From the NCBI GenBank assembly GCA_022448645.1, contig JAKVBZ010000003.1:20379-84378 (forward strand): a stretch of 64,000 nt of DNA, given 5' to 3'. Positions 1 through 9,394 of this stretch are shown here, piece after piece (position 1 is the stretch's first letter; each line of letters starts with the position of its first letter). Below the pieces are notes generated by a model. That model did not search any database, was not told the DNA's origin, and saw only the letters and a program-made list of their open reading frames with translations. The DNA is from Pirellulaceae bacterium. GTDB lineage: Bacteria > Planctomycetota > Planctomycetia > Pirellulales > Pirellulaceae. The position numbers and the translations under genes were made by a program.

Positions 1-855
1 CGAGTTATCGAGCTCGATCTCAACCACGAAAAGGCCCGCCGCGCACTCGGTTATCAGTTGTATGGGGGTCGTTGGCTCAAATCGAAAGAATGGATGGCGG
101 AACGTGGTTATATCCACTATCAGGGATCGTGGCGAACGGTTCAGGATGTGGAATTGTTAAAGGAAAAGCGTCGCGTAGAACTGGCCATCAAGGACTTCCG
201 ACGCAAGGTCAAAACGTGGGGTCGTTGGCTCGAAGGCCGACGACACGAACAAGCTGTGGAGAACTTGCGAGCACTGGACGACCCGCTAGCAGCATCCGGT
301 GTTGCAGATTTGTTGCAAGATGCTCGTCATCCGGAGACCAAAGAATTGGCTATTGAAATACTGGGTCGAATCGGTGGTGACATGGCAGTTTTGGCGCTCA
401 TTCAAAGTGCCCTGAAAGATCCCTCTACCGCGATCCGTGATCGTTGTTTGCAGCAACTGGATCATTTGGATCGACAGTCTGCGTCTGTCGCATTTGTCAG
501 GATGTTAGGGCACAAAAACAATTCGGCGATCAATCGATCGGCAGTGGGCCTAGAGCGGCTCGGGGACCAATCGGCGATCTTACCCCTCATCAAGGCTCTG
601 AAGACCGAGCACAAATACGTAGTTCAAGGTTCGGGTGGAGGCATTAACCCGGTGTTTGGTTCGGGGGGGGATGGGGGCCTGTCAGTGGGTAAAAACGGCC
701 CCAAGGTGATCCGTCGAATCTACGAGAACGGGAGCGTGCTGGCTGCACTGGTAACGCTCACCGGACAGAATTATCGTTTTGACGAAAACCGTTGGATGGA
801 CTGGTACCAAATGAAAGAATCGTCCGGTCAGGGAACTCTCCGACGAGATCCTTAG
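1..855 (+). CDS. HEAT-repeat-like protein, 5' truncated by window edge
   Basis: The reading frame is open from the first base, so the gene begins outside the window; a TTG at 58 is only an internal codon. The visible part starts with a helical segment (LDLNHEKARRALGY, then GGRW) and continues with a basic coiled-coil-like stretch. It then has paired amphipathic helices around residues 70-200 typical of HEAT/armadillo repeats (ALDDPLAASGVADLLQDA; ELAIEILGRIGGDMAVLALI). A Gly-rich segment near 640-690 interrupts the repeats. Such proteins are usually scaffolds. The N-terminus, and so any export signal, cannot be judged. It ends convergently with the acetolactate synthase gene, about 250 bp away. 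Confidence 0.75.
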   Translation, partial: RVIELDLNHEKARRALGYQLYGGRWLKSKEWMAERGYIHYQGSWRTVQDVELLKEKRRVELAIKDFRRKVKTWGRWLEGRRHEQAVENLRALDDPLAASGVADLLQDARHPETKELAIEILGRIGGDMAVLALIQSALKDPSTAIRDRCLQQLDHLDRQSASVAFVRMLGHKNNSAINRSAVGLERLGDQSAILPLIKALKTEHKYVVQGSGGGINPVFGSGGDGGLSVGKNGPKVIRRIYENGSVLAALVTLTGQNYRFDENRWMDWYQMKESSGQGTLRRDP

Positions 856-1102
856 CACGGTACACGTCGTTCAGAATTCGTCGGCCAGAGACTGGATACG
901 AAATACAGGATGCAGGCGGGCAGCGGCGCAAGGCTGCTCCTACTCAGGCATGCACTCAGAAGCGAGAGTTCTCAATTGGTCTGGCAATGATCTAAACAGC
1001 TGCGCTATTGCTTGCGTGAGACGGCTGGTCTGCAACCGAACACTAAAAGGCGAGGCAACGTTGGATGGGGCGAGACACAATGATCTCTGCCGTTGCTTTA
1101 CA

Positions 1103-3016
1103 TTATTCCTTGATCAGTTCGCGGACAGTCATGCCAGAAGGAATCATGGGAAGGACCTGTTCCTGGTACGGGACGTTCACATCCAGGACGTATGGTCCAT
1201 CGTAGGAGAGCATTTCTTGCAAAGCTCCATCCAGATCAGATTTCGCAGTGATCGTCGCTGCCCCACAGCCGAATCCTTTGGCAATGGAAACAAAATCGGG
1301 GTAACGCTCTTGAACAAACGCGCTTTCACCCTGGCCAGTTGCTTCGGCGTGGTCAATCGGACCAAGGTAAGTATGAGCACGATTACCGGCCATAAACCGA
1401 TCTTCCCATTGGACTACCATGCCAAGATGTTGGTTGTTTAATAATAGAACTTTCACCGGTAGTTTTTCGCAGGCACAAGTTGCCAATTCCTGGACGTTCA
1501 TTAAAAAACTGCCATCGCCGTCTATGTCGATAACGGTGCTGTTCGGATTCGCAGCCTGAGCGCCTACGGCTGCCGGAAGGCCAAATCCCATGGTGCCTAG
1601 GCCGGAACTCGAGAGGAACGTATGTGGCTGCTTAAATTGGTAGAATTGGGCTGCCCACATCTGATGCTGTCCCACGCCGACGGAAATAATCGTGTCTCGA
1701 TCCTGTGTTAGTTGACTGAGTCGATTAATAGCATGTTGAGGCAGAATTCCGTCGAATTGCTTGTCATAATGGAATGGTTCTTCCTGTTTCCAGCGGGCAC
1801 ATTGCTCGACCCATTCAGAGATGTCTGCGGGTGCTTCTGCGATTTCATTGAGCAGTTGAAGTGCGAATTTAACGTCACTCACTATGGGAATATGAGCTTC
1901 TTTGTTTTTGTTGATCTCAGAAGGATCGATGTCAATGTGGACGATCTTTGCGTGTTTGGCGAATGCTTCAAGCTTACCGGTGACTCGGTCGTCAAATCGA
2001 ACACCCAAAGCCAGGATCAAATCGGCTTCGTTCACGGCATAGTTGGCATATACGCTACCGTGCATGCCGAGCATATCCATCGACAGAGGATCCTGGTTAG
2101 GGTAGCATCCCAGTCCCATCACGGTCATGGCTACCGGAATGCCTGTCTTTCTAGCTAATGTGCGCAACTCTTCACTGCCACCGGAAGCAATGATTCCGCC
2201 GCCGGCGTAGATAATAGGACGGCGAGCCAGTTTGATGGCGGCAGCGACTTGTTTAATCTGAGACGGTCTGGCTCGACGTTCACGCACGCTGTATCCGGGC
2301 AAATCCATTGCGATATTCCAGTCCGGCACGATTTGGGCTTCCTGGACATCCTTAGGGATATCAACTAGGACCGGGCCGGGTCGACCCGTCGTAGCGATGT
2401 GAAAAGCCTCTTTCATCGATCGTGGCAAATCGTGAATATCGGTCACCAGGTAATGGTGTTTTGTGATCCCACGGCAGACTTCGACGATTGGCGTTTCCTG
2501 AAACGCGTCGCTGCCAATGACCGGAGTTTTAACCTGGCCAGTAATGGCGATGAGCGGGATGCTGTCCATTTTGGCGTCGGCGATCGTGGTCACCAAGTTA
2601 GTAGCGCCAGGACCGCTGGTAGCCATGCAAACGCCAATTTGGTTCGAAGAGCGGGAAACGCCATGAGCCGCAAATCCCCCACCTTGTTCGTGTCTAGGGA
2701 GAATTGTGCGCAGTTTGTCCGAGTACCTTGTTAGGGCTTGGTGCAATGGCATGCTGGCGCCACCGGGATAGGCAAAAATGACCTCAACACCATGATCGAT
2801 GAGCGATTGAACAAGGATGTCGGCACCATTCATCAGCTTCGCTTCGGTGGCACTTTTGGCTACTCCGGTCAAATTCGTGGTCCTTATGCTTTGTACAACC
2901 GGCTTGGCGGCCGGTGCACGATAGGGGGGACGAGAGCGAAATGTCTGACGGACGGAGAATCGCCCGGGATGTAAGTCCGTGGTATTATCACGGTTGAGCA
3001 TCCGATAAGTCACCAT
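1103..3016 (-). CDS. ilvB: Acetolactate synthase large (catalytic) subunit
   Basis: This ThDP- and FAD-dependent enzyme makes 2-acetolactate or 2-aceto-2-hydroxybutyrate, the first common step of valine, leucine and isoleucine synthesis. The ThDP-activating glutamate lies in LPRHEQGG (about residue 110), after [10 protein letters not shown]. The ThDP/Mg motif runs from GDGS (about 498) to LLLNN (about 525), so all three domains are present. The first 61 residues are a low-complexity extension absent from typical enzymes. ATG at 2833 ([10 protein letters not shown]) would give a standard 576-residue protein and may be the true start. No small regulatory subunit (ilvN) lies next to it. It diverges from the kinase gene across a structured intergenic region. 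Confidence 0.95.
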   Translation of the reverse strand: MVTYRMLNRDNTTDLHPGRFSVRQTFRSRPPYRAPAAKPVVQSIRTTNLTGVAKSATEAKLMNGADILVQSLIDHGVEVIFAYPGGASMPLHQALTRYSDKLRTILPRHEQGGGFAAHGVSRSSNQIGVCMATSGPGATNLVTTIADAKMDSIPLIAITGQVKTPVIGSDAFQETPIVEVCRGITKHHYLVTDIHDLPRSMKEAFHIATTGRPGPVLVDIPKDVQEAQIVPDWNIAMDLPGYSVRERRARPSQIKQVAAAIKLARRPIIYAGGGIIASGGSEELRTLARKTGIPVAMTVMGLGCYPNQDPLSMDMLGMHGSVYANYAVNEADLILALGVRFDDRVTGKLEAFAKHAKIVHIDIDPSEINKNKEAHIPIVSDVKFALQLLNEIAEAPADISEWVEQCARWKQEEPFHYDKQFDGILPQHAINRLSQLTQDRDTIISVGVGQHQMWAAQFYQFKQPHTFLSSSGLGTMGFGLPAAVGAQAANPNSTVIDIDGDGSFLMNVQELATCACEKLPVKVLLLNNQHLGMVVQWEDRFMAGNRAHTYLGPIDHAEATGQGESAFVQERYPDFVSIAKGFGCGAATITAKSDLDGALQEMLSYDGPYVLDVNVPYQEQVLPMIPSGMTVRELIKE

Positions 3017-3471
3017 TCCACACTTGTAGAATAGGCGTTCCCAGCCGCTGTTTCAAGCTGAACGCTTTGCTAAACGTCCATGCTGGGTGCGATTTGGGGG
3101 GGCATTTTTCCAGTGACAGGGCCCTCCCGCCTGTGTCGTATGTCTTGGACTGGCGCCCCAAATGCCCCCACAGGGACGGCTTGGCACGCAAAATCCTTCA
3201 CATTTCCGGTGAAAAGGACCTGTCGAAGTCCAGTCAGCACGTAGGGGTCCCTGGAGAACGTTGACTGGGGTGAATATGCAAATTGGTTCCAGTCCACATT
3301 ATGAGTTCAACCTGCCCACACTCAGCCCATTGACCAAGGACCACTGTTTTTGTTGTTTCTAATGTCATACGAGCATTTTTCTCTTCGAAGAATCTGTTAA
3401 AATAAAGAATTCGATCGGCGGCAGAACCGAATTCGCTCGGCGGCAGAACCGCTGTGTTGTGCAGGATATCT
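3017..3471. other. Divergent intergenic region between ilvB and kinase gene, with inverted repeat
   Basis: No credible gene. It must hold the promoters of both divergent genes. It contains a 10-bp perfect inverted repeat (GGGGGCATTT 3098-3107, AAATGCCCCC 3160-3169). Nested inside are CCAGT 3110-3114 with ACTGG 3149-3153, and ACAGG 3116-3120 with CCTGT 3130-3134. Together these could form one long hairpin in RNA from either strand. A 22-bp tandem repeat lies just before the kinase start. Confidence 0.6.
3408..3451. repeat. 22-bp tandem repeat, two copies
   Basis: Two adjacent 22-bp units (3408-3429 and 3430-3451) of the form AATTCGnTCGGCGGCAGAAC plus CG, differing at one base. They end 20 bp before the preferred kinase ATG at 3472 and would lie in its 5' leader. 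Function unknown. Confidence 0.9.
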
Positions 3472-5100
3472 ATGCCCACTGAAGTTTCCCTTGAACTATT
3501 CTGGGATCTCCTACAGCGAAGTGGCGTCATCTCAGAAGAGGAACTAGAGCCACTGCGGTCGGAGTACGCAAAGGATTTGGTTCACCTCGACACGGCTGCC
3601 AAAGTTAGCGATGACTTGGTTGCGCGCGATCTGTTGACTCGCTGGCAAGCTGAGATGCTTTTACAAGGCCGGCACAAGGGATTCTTTCTCGGTCCTTATC
3701 GACTTCTTGGATTGTTAGGTAAGGGGGGAATGGGGTCGGTGTATTTGGCAGAACACCAACTGATTCGACGCCGGACGGCCGTCAAGGTACTCCCGTCAAA
3801 AGCAATTAGTCGCCGGCCTTCCATGAAGGAACGTTTCCGTCGGGAAGCTCAAGCCGTGGCTTCCTTGGACCATCCTAACATCGTAAGGGCTTACGATTTC
3901 AGCAAAGAGCTGCTCGATAAAACCGAAGTGTTCTACTTGGCCATGGAGTTTGTTGAAGGCAAAGACTTGCAGGAATTGATCCGTAACGAAGGTACTCTGG
4001 ACTACGTGTGTGCCGTGGATTACATCCGTCAAGCTGCGCTCGGATTGGCCCATGCTCATGCTGCCGGCTTGGTCCATCGAGACATCAAGCCGGCGAATTT
4101 ACTTATCGACAAAAAAGGTGTTGTCAAACTGCTTGACCTAGGGCTTGTCAAATCGTTTGATGATTCGGAGGAAGCGTCGCTGACGGGTGAGCATGAAAAC
4201 ACCGTGTTGGGCACCGCCGATTATCTGGCACCAGAGCAGGCCGTAAGTAGCCGTGACGTTGATAGTCGCGCGGACATTTATAGCTTGGGATATACACTCT
4301 ATTTCTCGCTCTGCGGACATCCTCCATTTCCCGAAGGTACGATTCACCAACGTATGGCGGCTCATCAGTCACGACATGCGCCGCCGGTGACCGAACATCG
4401 GCCGGATTGTCCCCAAGAATTGATCGAAATCATCAAAAAGATGGTGGCCAAGCACCCCGTGGACCGTTTTCACTCGGCGGGTGAGTTGGCTGAGGTTCTG
4501 TCTAATTGGCTGTTCGAACATGCGGACGAGGATTGGATTCTCGGCCATCCGGGTCTACACACGGACGGCACCGAACCCCGCACGCATGTGGCTCGTGAAA
4601 CGGCGCCATCGGGTCCTTCCATGGTCAACGAAACCGAGTTGGATTTGGCTCCCATTGAAGAAGACGGGCCGATTTCGACTGAAAAGAATCAAAATGATTC
4701 TCCGCACGCAACGGTTCTCGACAATGAGGACCAGAACGATCAAGAGGATTCGGACCAACCAGGCCAGTCCTCTCGGACTTCCGATACCGCCTTACCGTCT
4801 GTCGAAGAAGAACGGTTGGACCAACTTCTCAAATCCGAACCAGTGACGGCTGGTCCCCAGTTGAGACCGATGGAACGACTGCCTAGTTTTTGGTCCATTT
4901 CAGGTATCGCCATGCGCTTGGGTATACCCCCAGCGGCAGCGGTGTTAGCACTCTTCGTCATGTTCATGATAATCATCGTAATTCTAGCTATCTTTTTCTT
5001 CTCCCGTGATTCTGAGACTGCTGTTGGCAACACGGCGTCGTCGCTCGCCACCGTTTTTGACTTAGTATTTGTCTGGTGTCAGCAGCAGCCGAGGTTGTGA
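3472..5100 (+). CDS. Membrane-anchored Ser/Thr protein kinase (PknB-like)
   Basis: Hanks-type kinase of the planctomycete kind. After an N-terminal helical segment (LTRWQAEMLLQGRHKGFFLG) come the Gly-rich loop GKGGMGSVYLA (near residue 80), the AVKVLP lysine, HRDIKPANLL (near 202), a DLG in place of DFG (near 222), and GTADYLAPEQ. The catalytic Lys and Asp are kept, so it should be active. An acidic, Pro/Ser-rich linker (about 340-475) leads to one transmembrane helix (about 487-510) and a short tail of about 27 residues. The kinase domain is therefore cytoplasmic with almost no extracellular sensor. ATG 3472 is chosen over GTG 3454 because an AGGA lies a few bases upstream. Substrate unknown. 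Confidence 0.93.
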   Translation: MPTEVSLELFWDLLQRSGVISEEELEPLRSEYAKDLVHLDTAAKVSDDLVARDLLTRWQAEMLLQGRHKGFFLGPYRLLGLLGKGGMGSVYLAEHQLIRRRTAVKVLPSKAISRRPSMKERFRREAQAVASLDHPNIVRAYDFSKELLDKTEVFYLAMEFVEGKDLQELIRNEGTLDYVCAVDYIRQAALGLAHAHAAGLVHRDIKPANLLIDKKGVVKLLDLGLVKSFDDSEEASLTGEHENTVLGTADYLAPEQAVSSRDVDSRADIYSLGYTLYFSLCGHPPFPEGTIHQRMAAHQSRHAPPVTEHRPDCPQELIEIIKKMVAKHPVDRFHSAGELAEVLSNWLFEHADEDWILGHPGLHTDGTEPRTHVARETAPSGPSMVNETELDLAPIEEDGPISTEKNQNDSPHATVLDNEDQNDQEDSDQPGQSSRTSDTALPSVEEERLDQLLKSEPVTAGPQLRPMERLPSFWSISGIAMRLGIPPAAAVLALFVMFMIIIVILAIFFFSRDSETAVGNTASSLATVFDLVFVWCQQQPRL

Positions 5101-5361
5101 GTGCTCGGACCGGGGGATTTTGGTGAGTTTGTTCGGCTACGGGGGAGATCTCTGTCCCCAGAAGAGATCAGATTTCGCTAGCGGCGACATCACGACAGCG
5201 CGAGATCGTCTTTAACTTGATACTTTTTTCTCATATCGATCTGGTCCGTTTACCGAACACAGGCGTATGATTGTCGCTCGTTGTGCGCGTTCGGCTAGCG
5301 ACGCCACCAGCTACTGAATCAATTTTGTAGACGCACCTGCTTGTTCAGAGAGTAGCACGTT

Positions 5362-7254
5362 ATGAGTCACCACTACACCATCGATACACGATCGTCTCGT
5401 ATCCTGAGCTATGGCTTCTTTTTGGTAGCATTGCTGGGCGTCACGCAAACTTGTTGGGCAGAGCAGAACGAGCCTAGTGTTGCCACGATTTCTGAAGACG
5501 CTCCCTTGCCTGAAAAGACCTTGCCAACTCCAAACCCCTTAGGCTCGAAAGGCGACATCGAGATCCGTGCTTTGACGTTCAAGGGGGTTGAGGCTGGAGT
5601 CACCACCGTCGAACAACTCAAGGAAGCTTGGGGTAGCCCTAAAAGTACGGTTCATGACCATGGATTGACGGTACACATCTACGGCATCGAGCCTTTTCGT
5701 ACGGTAGAAGTCAACGTATCGGAAGAACGAGTGCTGTCGCTGGTCATCTATTTGGAGAATCCTATGCTGGATACACGTTTGGCCAGCCAGCTAGATCTAG
5801 AAGATTTACGCACCGTATCGATTTTGGACGAAAACGAAGAGGTGCTTGGCGTATCGTTTCCAGAGCGCGGCGTCACATTTGGCTTTCACTCGGAGGCCAA
5901 GAAAAACATGGTAGCTCACATGTATCTGGAGCCGTTATCGGCCGAACCGTTCGTTTTGCGAGCTATGGCCGACAAAGACCACCAGTACGAGTTCGTCCTT
6001 CACGATCTGGACATCGCCACCCGCCTGGAACCGGACTACGCTGATGCCTTTCATGCTAAAGCCAAAATGTTGTCCGTTACCGGACAATTTGTCGAGGCCC
6101 TGCAGGCTGCTGATACCGCCGTGGATCTTGATGACGAAAACCTTGCGTACCGGCTGACACGAGCTCGCGTCTTTATGGCGTTGGGGCAAATACATGAAGC
6201 AGAACAGGATATCCAATTGGTATTGGAGACGAATCGCATTGCCTCCGACATTCGGGCTACATCGCTGCAATTGGCAGGGGATCTGATTCTGAACAGTTCC
6301 CATCCAGACTATCAAGAGGCCATGTCGCTTCATCAAAGAGCTATTGATACAGCAACACCGTTGGTCAGCGATAACCGATACGAAGTACGTCGCCAGATGA
6401 AGACAATCCTGGTGCATTCGCATCTCGCCATCGCAAAAGAAGTCGCGTTTGGAGATTGGCAAAACAAAAAACAAGTGATACCCAAATGGCTTGATCGCGC
6501 GGCAGCGATCGCCGAGGAATTCATTTCACATGACCAGGGCGATCCGATGTTAAGACTCATCGTTAGCCAGGAAGCCCTGGCAGCATTGACCGGAATTCGA
6601 CACGAAGTGAATCCAGAACAAATCGCGAACGCGAGCATTCGCCGTGCTGAAGAACTGGAAGAGATTGCCACTGACGAACTCTTTCAACATCAAGTCTCGT
6701 GGACACTCGGTAAGTCCTTACTAGATGTATTACGCATTGAACATGCCCGTGGGCAGGCTGAATCGGCGAAGAAATTTGGGTCGCAGGCTGTCAAGCTATT
6801 GGAAAGCTCGGCAGCCAGTCGCGCTGAGACTCCCGAACACTCGTTGTTACTTGGCGAAGCGTATTTTCGGTTGGGGTCCGTATATGCTGTGCTGCTCAAC
6901 GATCATGAAACAGCCATTACTTGGTATGAAAAGGCCGCGCCGTTATTGGAAAAACCACGTCCAGTGATACGGCCGTATCAAGAAGGCCAGATGGGTGAAT
7001 GGTTCGTTAGCATCGGTGTTTCTTTTTGGGAAACACGGGATCGAAGCCGCGCCATCGATGTGACCCAATTCGGTGTTCGTCTATTGGAAGAAGCGGTGGA
7101 AAGTGAAACCGTCCCGCGAAACTCGCTGGAAATACCATACAGCAATTTGGCCCATATGTACCAACAGATTGGCGACGACGAACGGGCCAAAGAATTTAAC
7201 GAGTTGATGGCAAAGGTGGTAGCAGGGCAAGAAGAATCTACGTCTCAACGTTAA
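5362..7254 (+). CDS. Exported TPR-repeat protein
   Basis: The N-terminus has a signal peptide: a basic start, the hydrophobic stretch YGFFLVALLGVTQTC, and cleavage likely after WAEQ (about residue 33). Residues about 55-185 form a separate domain (GVEAGVTTVEQLKEAWGSPK and following), which looks like a substrate-free small alpha/beta module of BamE-like type; that comparison is an inference. From about 210 to the C-terminus there are tetratricopeptide repeats (DYADAFHAKAKML, GQFVEALQAADTAVDLDDENL, LLGEAYFRLGSVYAVL, NLAHMYQQIGDDERAKEF). It is likely a periplasmic scaffold. It follows the kinase by 261 bp on the same strand; a functional link is possible but not shown. Confidence 0.8.
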   Translation: MSHHYTIDTRSSRILSYGFFLVALLGVTQTCWAEQNEPSVATISEDAPLPEKTLPTPNPLGSKGDIEIRALTFKGVEAGVTTVEQLKEAWGSPKSTVHDHGLTVHIYGIEPFRTVEVNVSEERVLSLVIYLENPMLDTRLASQLDLEDLRTVSILDENEEVLGVSFPERGVTFGFHSEAKKNMVAHMYLEPLSAEPFVLRAMADKDHQYEFVLHDLDIATRLEPDYADAFHAKAKMLSVTGQFVEALQAADTAVDLDDENLAYRLTRARVFMALGQIHEAEQDIQLVLETNRIASDIRATSLQLAGDLILNSSHPDYQEAMSLHQRAIDTATPLVSDNRYEVRRQMKTILVHSHLAIAKEVAFGDWQNKKQVIPKWLDRAAAIAEEFISHDQGDPMLRLIVSQEALAALTGIRHEVNPEQIANASIRRAEELEEIATDELFQHQVSWTLGKSLLDVLRIEHARGQAESAKKFGSQAVKLLESSAASRAETPEHSLLLGEAYFRLGSVYAVLLNDHETAITWYEKAAPLLEKPRPVIRPYQEGQMGEWFVSIGVSFWETRDRSRAIDVTQFGVRLLEEAVESETVPRNSLEIPYSNLAHMYQQIGDDERAKEFNELMAKVVAGQEESTSQR

Positions 7255-7368
7255 AGTCCCTTCAACTCAGGAAAAATCGGCAAGCCAAGCTTGTCAGGTG
7301 GAACCAACAGAGCGAAAATAGTCAACAGGCTGTATTCTCTGGGACTTCTTCGCTGATCCGTTTCCGTC

Positions 7369-7836
7369 ATGTTAGCTCGGCTGTTCTTTTTGTTCCTTAC
7401 CGTTCCGTTGGTCGAGCTTGCGCTTTTGCTGTGGATTGGCAATCGGACGAGTTGGCCATTCACGATCTTGCTGGTGATCGTAACGGGGATTGTCGGAGCT
7501 TCATTGGCACGACAGCAAGGTTGGCGCACTTACCAACGGATCCAACAGGAGATGGCTGCTGGAAGGATGCCAACAGAGTCACTGGTGGATGCGGCCATGA
7601 TCTTTGTGGCAGGGGCCCTGTTGCTCACCCCCGGCATTTTGACCGACGTGTTTGGGCTGTCGCTTCTCGTTCCCCGCTGTCGGCGGTTTTACCAACGGAA
7701 TGTCTCCAATTGGCTTCGTGTTCACGTGAACGTCAAGACACATGAGCCTAGGCCTTCCCAGGGGCCTACCCACCACTCTGACCGCGTGATCGATTCATAC
7801 GTTGTGAGTAGCGACGATCAAGAATCGGATGAGTGA
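7369..7836 (+). CDS. fxsA: FxsA family membrane protein
   Basis: This 155-residue protein has the FxsA layout: a first hydrophobic helix with the PLVELALLLWIG motif, a second helix (FTILLVIVTGIVGASLARQQG), and a third after MPTESLVDAAMIFVAGALLLTPGILTDVFGLSLLVP. The motif GALLLTPGILTDVFG is characteristic. The C-terminus is a charged cytoplasmic tail. E. coli FxsA is an inner membrane protein whose excess relieves phage T7 F-exclusion; its cellular role is unclear. No strong ribosome binding site precedes the ATG. Confidence 0.93.
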   Translation: MLARLFFLFLTVPLVELALLLWIGNRTSWPFTILLVIVTGIVGASLARQQGWRTYQRIQQEMAAGRMPTESLVDAAMIFVAGALLLTPGILTDVFGLSLLVPRCRRFYQRNVSNWLRVHVNVKTHEPRPSQGPTHHSDRVIDSYVVSSDDQESDE

Positions 7837-7931
7837 TAGCTGGCAACAAGTCCAAAATCGGATTTACAGCGTGTCGGACAGTTGTTAGGGTCCACATTCT
7901 CCAAGGCAGCTCGCTTCCCTGAGGGACCAGT

Positions 7932-8666
7932 ATGTTCTACTTCCGCATCAACCGCCTTAAGATCGTGGACAATCGGGAAGAACGTCAAATTCTACGGATT
8001 TTCGGTACGGATCAAGCAGAAGTCAAACTGAATAGCTTTATCACGACAGACGAAACCCGCTTGCCTGACATGGACGAGTTGCTGTCGACGACGGATCGAC
8101 AACGGCAGAAAGAACTCTTTACCTCCGCCGTCACCAACTATCTCGACGCACGGATATTGACAACCATCCAGCATGTGAGCGACAACCACGTGATGACTTT
8201 TGGCGATACGGGATACGTACTGTATCAGTCCGAGCGCATCCCAAATGATTTCAACTGGACACTGTTGGCTATCGAATCAGACTGCGACGTCCGAGAACTT
8301 GGACAGCAAATTCACTCAGCCGTGCATGATCGGAAATTCGACCATGTGATCTCTCGGACCTTGGCTCTGGCAGCCACTTCCGCCAATCCACCTTACGCAG
8401 CGGCTGTTGGTATCGGGAAGTTTGTCACCAAGACAATCGCCGAACAGCGCCGTAGCAATCAGGATGACATGATTGGGGTAATCTACACATCGCTCAATCG
8501 CCACGAACACTATCCTCATGGCGAGCGCAAACGGGATAACATCCCGGATCTGACCAATAACATGTTTGTGGACTATTCACTATTTGGCTTCGAGTCTCCT
8601 GAGCAAGCTTCATTGCGCCGGCTCCCGTCGACCACCGGTCGCATCCGGCCACGTCGAGCTGCGTAG
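7932..8666 (+). CDS. Conserved-looking protein of unknown function
   Basis: This soluble 244-residue protein has no signal peptide or membrane segment. The N-terminal part is beta-rich (FYFRINRLKIVDNREERQILRIFG, KLNSFITTDETRLPDMDEL), as in small beta-sandwich domains. A Gly/Ala helix follows near 155-170 (PPYAAAVGIGKFVTKTIAEQ), then MIGVIYTSLNRHEHYPHGERKRDNIPDLTNNMFVDYSLFGF. I do not recognise the family. The regular codon use, complete frame and ATG 95 bp after fxsA support a real gene. Confidence 0.75.
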   Translation: MFYFRINRLKIVDNREERQILRIFGTDQAEVKLNSFITTDETRLPDMDELLSTTDRQRQKELFTSAVTNYLDARILTTIQHVSDNHVMTFGDTGYVLYQSERIPNDFNWTLLAIESDCDVRELGQQIHSAVHDRKFDHVISRTLALAATSANPPYAAAVGIGKFVTKTIAEQRRSNQDDMIGVIYTSLNRHEHYPHGERKRDNIPDLTNNMFVDYSLFGFESPEQASLRRLPSTTGRIRPRRAA

Positions 8667-9186
8667 CTGTTGGATGGGTTGGTGATCCCCACGTTTCTTG
8701 GTCGCTTCTGACACATCAAGTAGCCACAGGCGGGATGCCGCTTTGAGCTTCAATCGGTGGAAGTTGTGTTAGTTTTATTCACGAGAACTGCCGCACTCGA
8801 AGAATCTTGGAGCCAGTGCATCTCTGAGGTCTTTAGCTGCACTCAGGGGGGACTCGTCATTCATTGCTCTTCTTGGCCGTGTGAACATCGGCCTGAAAAA
8901 TGTCTACCAGATATTCGCTTCCTACGAATCTTTGTTTAGATCGAGACGTTGGGAGCTGAACCAACGACATTTTCTGATAGATCTCGGTCGGAAACCTGCA
9001 TCATTGGAACTTACGAAGTCGTGGAAGTTCCCACCTGCGTTCTCTGCATTTGGAGCTATTGAAGAGTCGCGATTGTTACCGGGTTCTAGCAATCGTTAAT
9101 GCATTCGAGTCCCGTAACTGTTCGGCGAAAGCCCAATCGAAAAGTCGCAAGGGCAATGCGTATTGGGGGTTTCTACGAGCTGTATT

Positions 9187-9203
9187 CTTAATGAAATCTT
9201 AAT
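9187..9203 (+). promoter_or_regulatory. Direct repeat CTTAAT-N5-CTTAAT (PmrA/PhoB-family-type box)
   Basis: The sequence CTTAATGAAATCTTAAT is two identical hexamers at an 11-bp period. This is the spacing bound head-to-tail by OmpR/PhoB-family response regulators, and the hexamer matches the PmrA box (YTTAAK-N5-YTTAAK). It lies about 115 bp upstream of the -35 element. Function is inferred from the pattern only. Confidence 0.45.
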
Positions 9204-9318
9204 CATCGACGAGTAGAACAAAGAGACGTGCCATTCCGTATGGAAGGATACATTGCGACACAAATTCACATTTGCGGGTCCAGAAAGGAAGAGATACTCC
9301 TGACGTGTGCTTGGATTC

Positions 9319-9347
9319 TTGACATGGAAATATACGGCTAGTATAAT
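9319..9347 (+). promoter_or_regulatory. Perfect sigma-70-type promoter, TTGACA-N17-TATAAT
   Basis: TTGACA at 9319-9324 and TATAAT at 9342-9347 are separated by exactly 17 bp, matching the bacterial vegetative consensus at all 12 positions. Predicted start of transcription is near 9354, about 40 bp before the ATG at 9395. Confidence 0.8.
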
Positions 9348-9394
9348 CCATAGCGGTCGGATCGCATTGTCATCGGTTGGTGTTTGTTAAAACA

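Larger units (their letters stand above)
8667..9376. other. 710-bp intergenic region carrying a strong promoter and a direct repeat
   Basis: The small open frames here (8757-8939, 8881-9099) look random. The right end holds a CTTAAT-N5-CTTAAT direct repeat and a perfect TTGACA/TATAAT promoter, both listed separately, in front of the His-rich exported protein gene. I see nothing recognisable in 8667-9180. Confidence 0.6.

Noticed and set aside
1052..1102. GCAACG/CGTTGC stem near the ilvB stop codon as terminator
   Set aside because: The loop is about 38 nt with only a short T-run, too weak to call.
8757..9099. Two short overlapping frames in the intergenic region before the His-rich gene
   Set aside because: No ribosome binding site, no protein-like composition and no domain; they look like chance frames.
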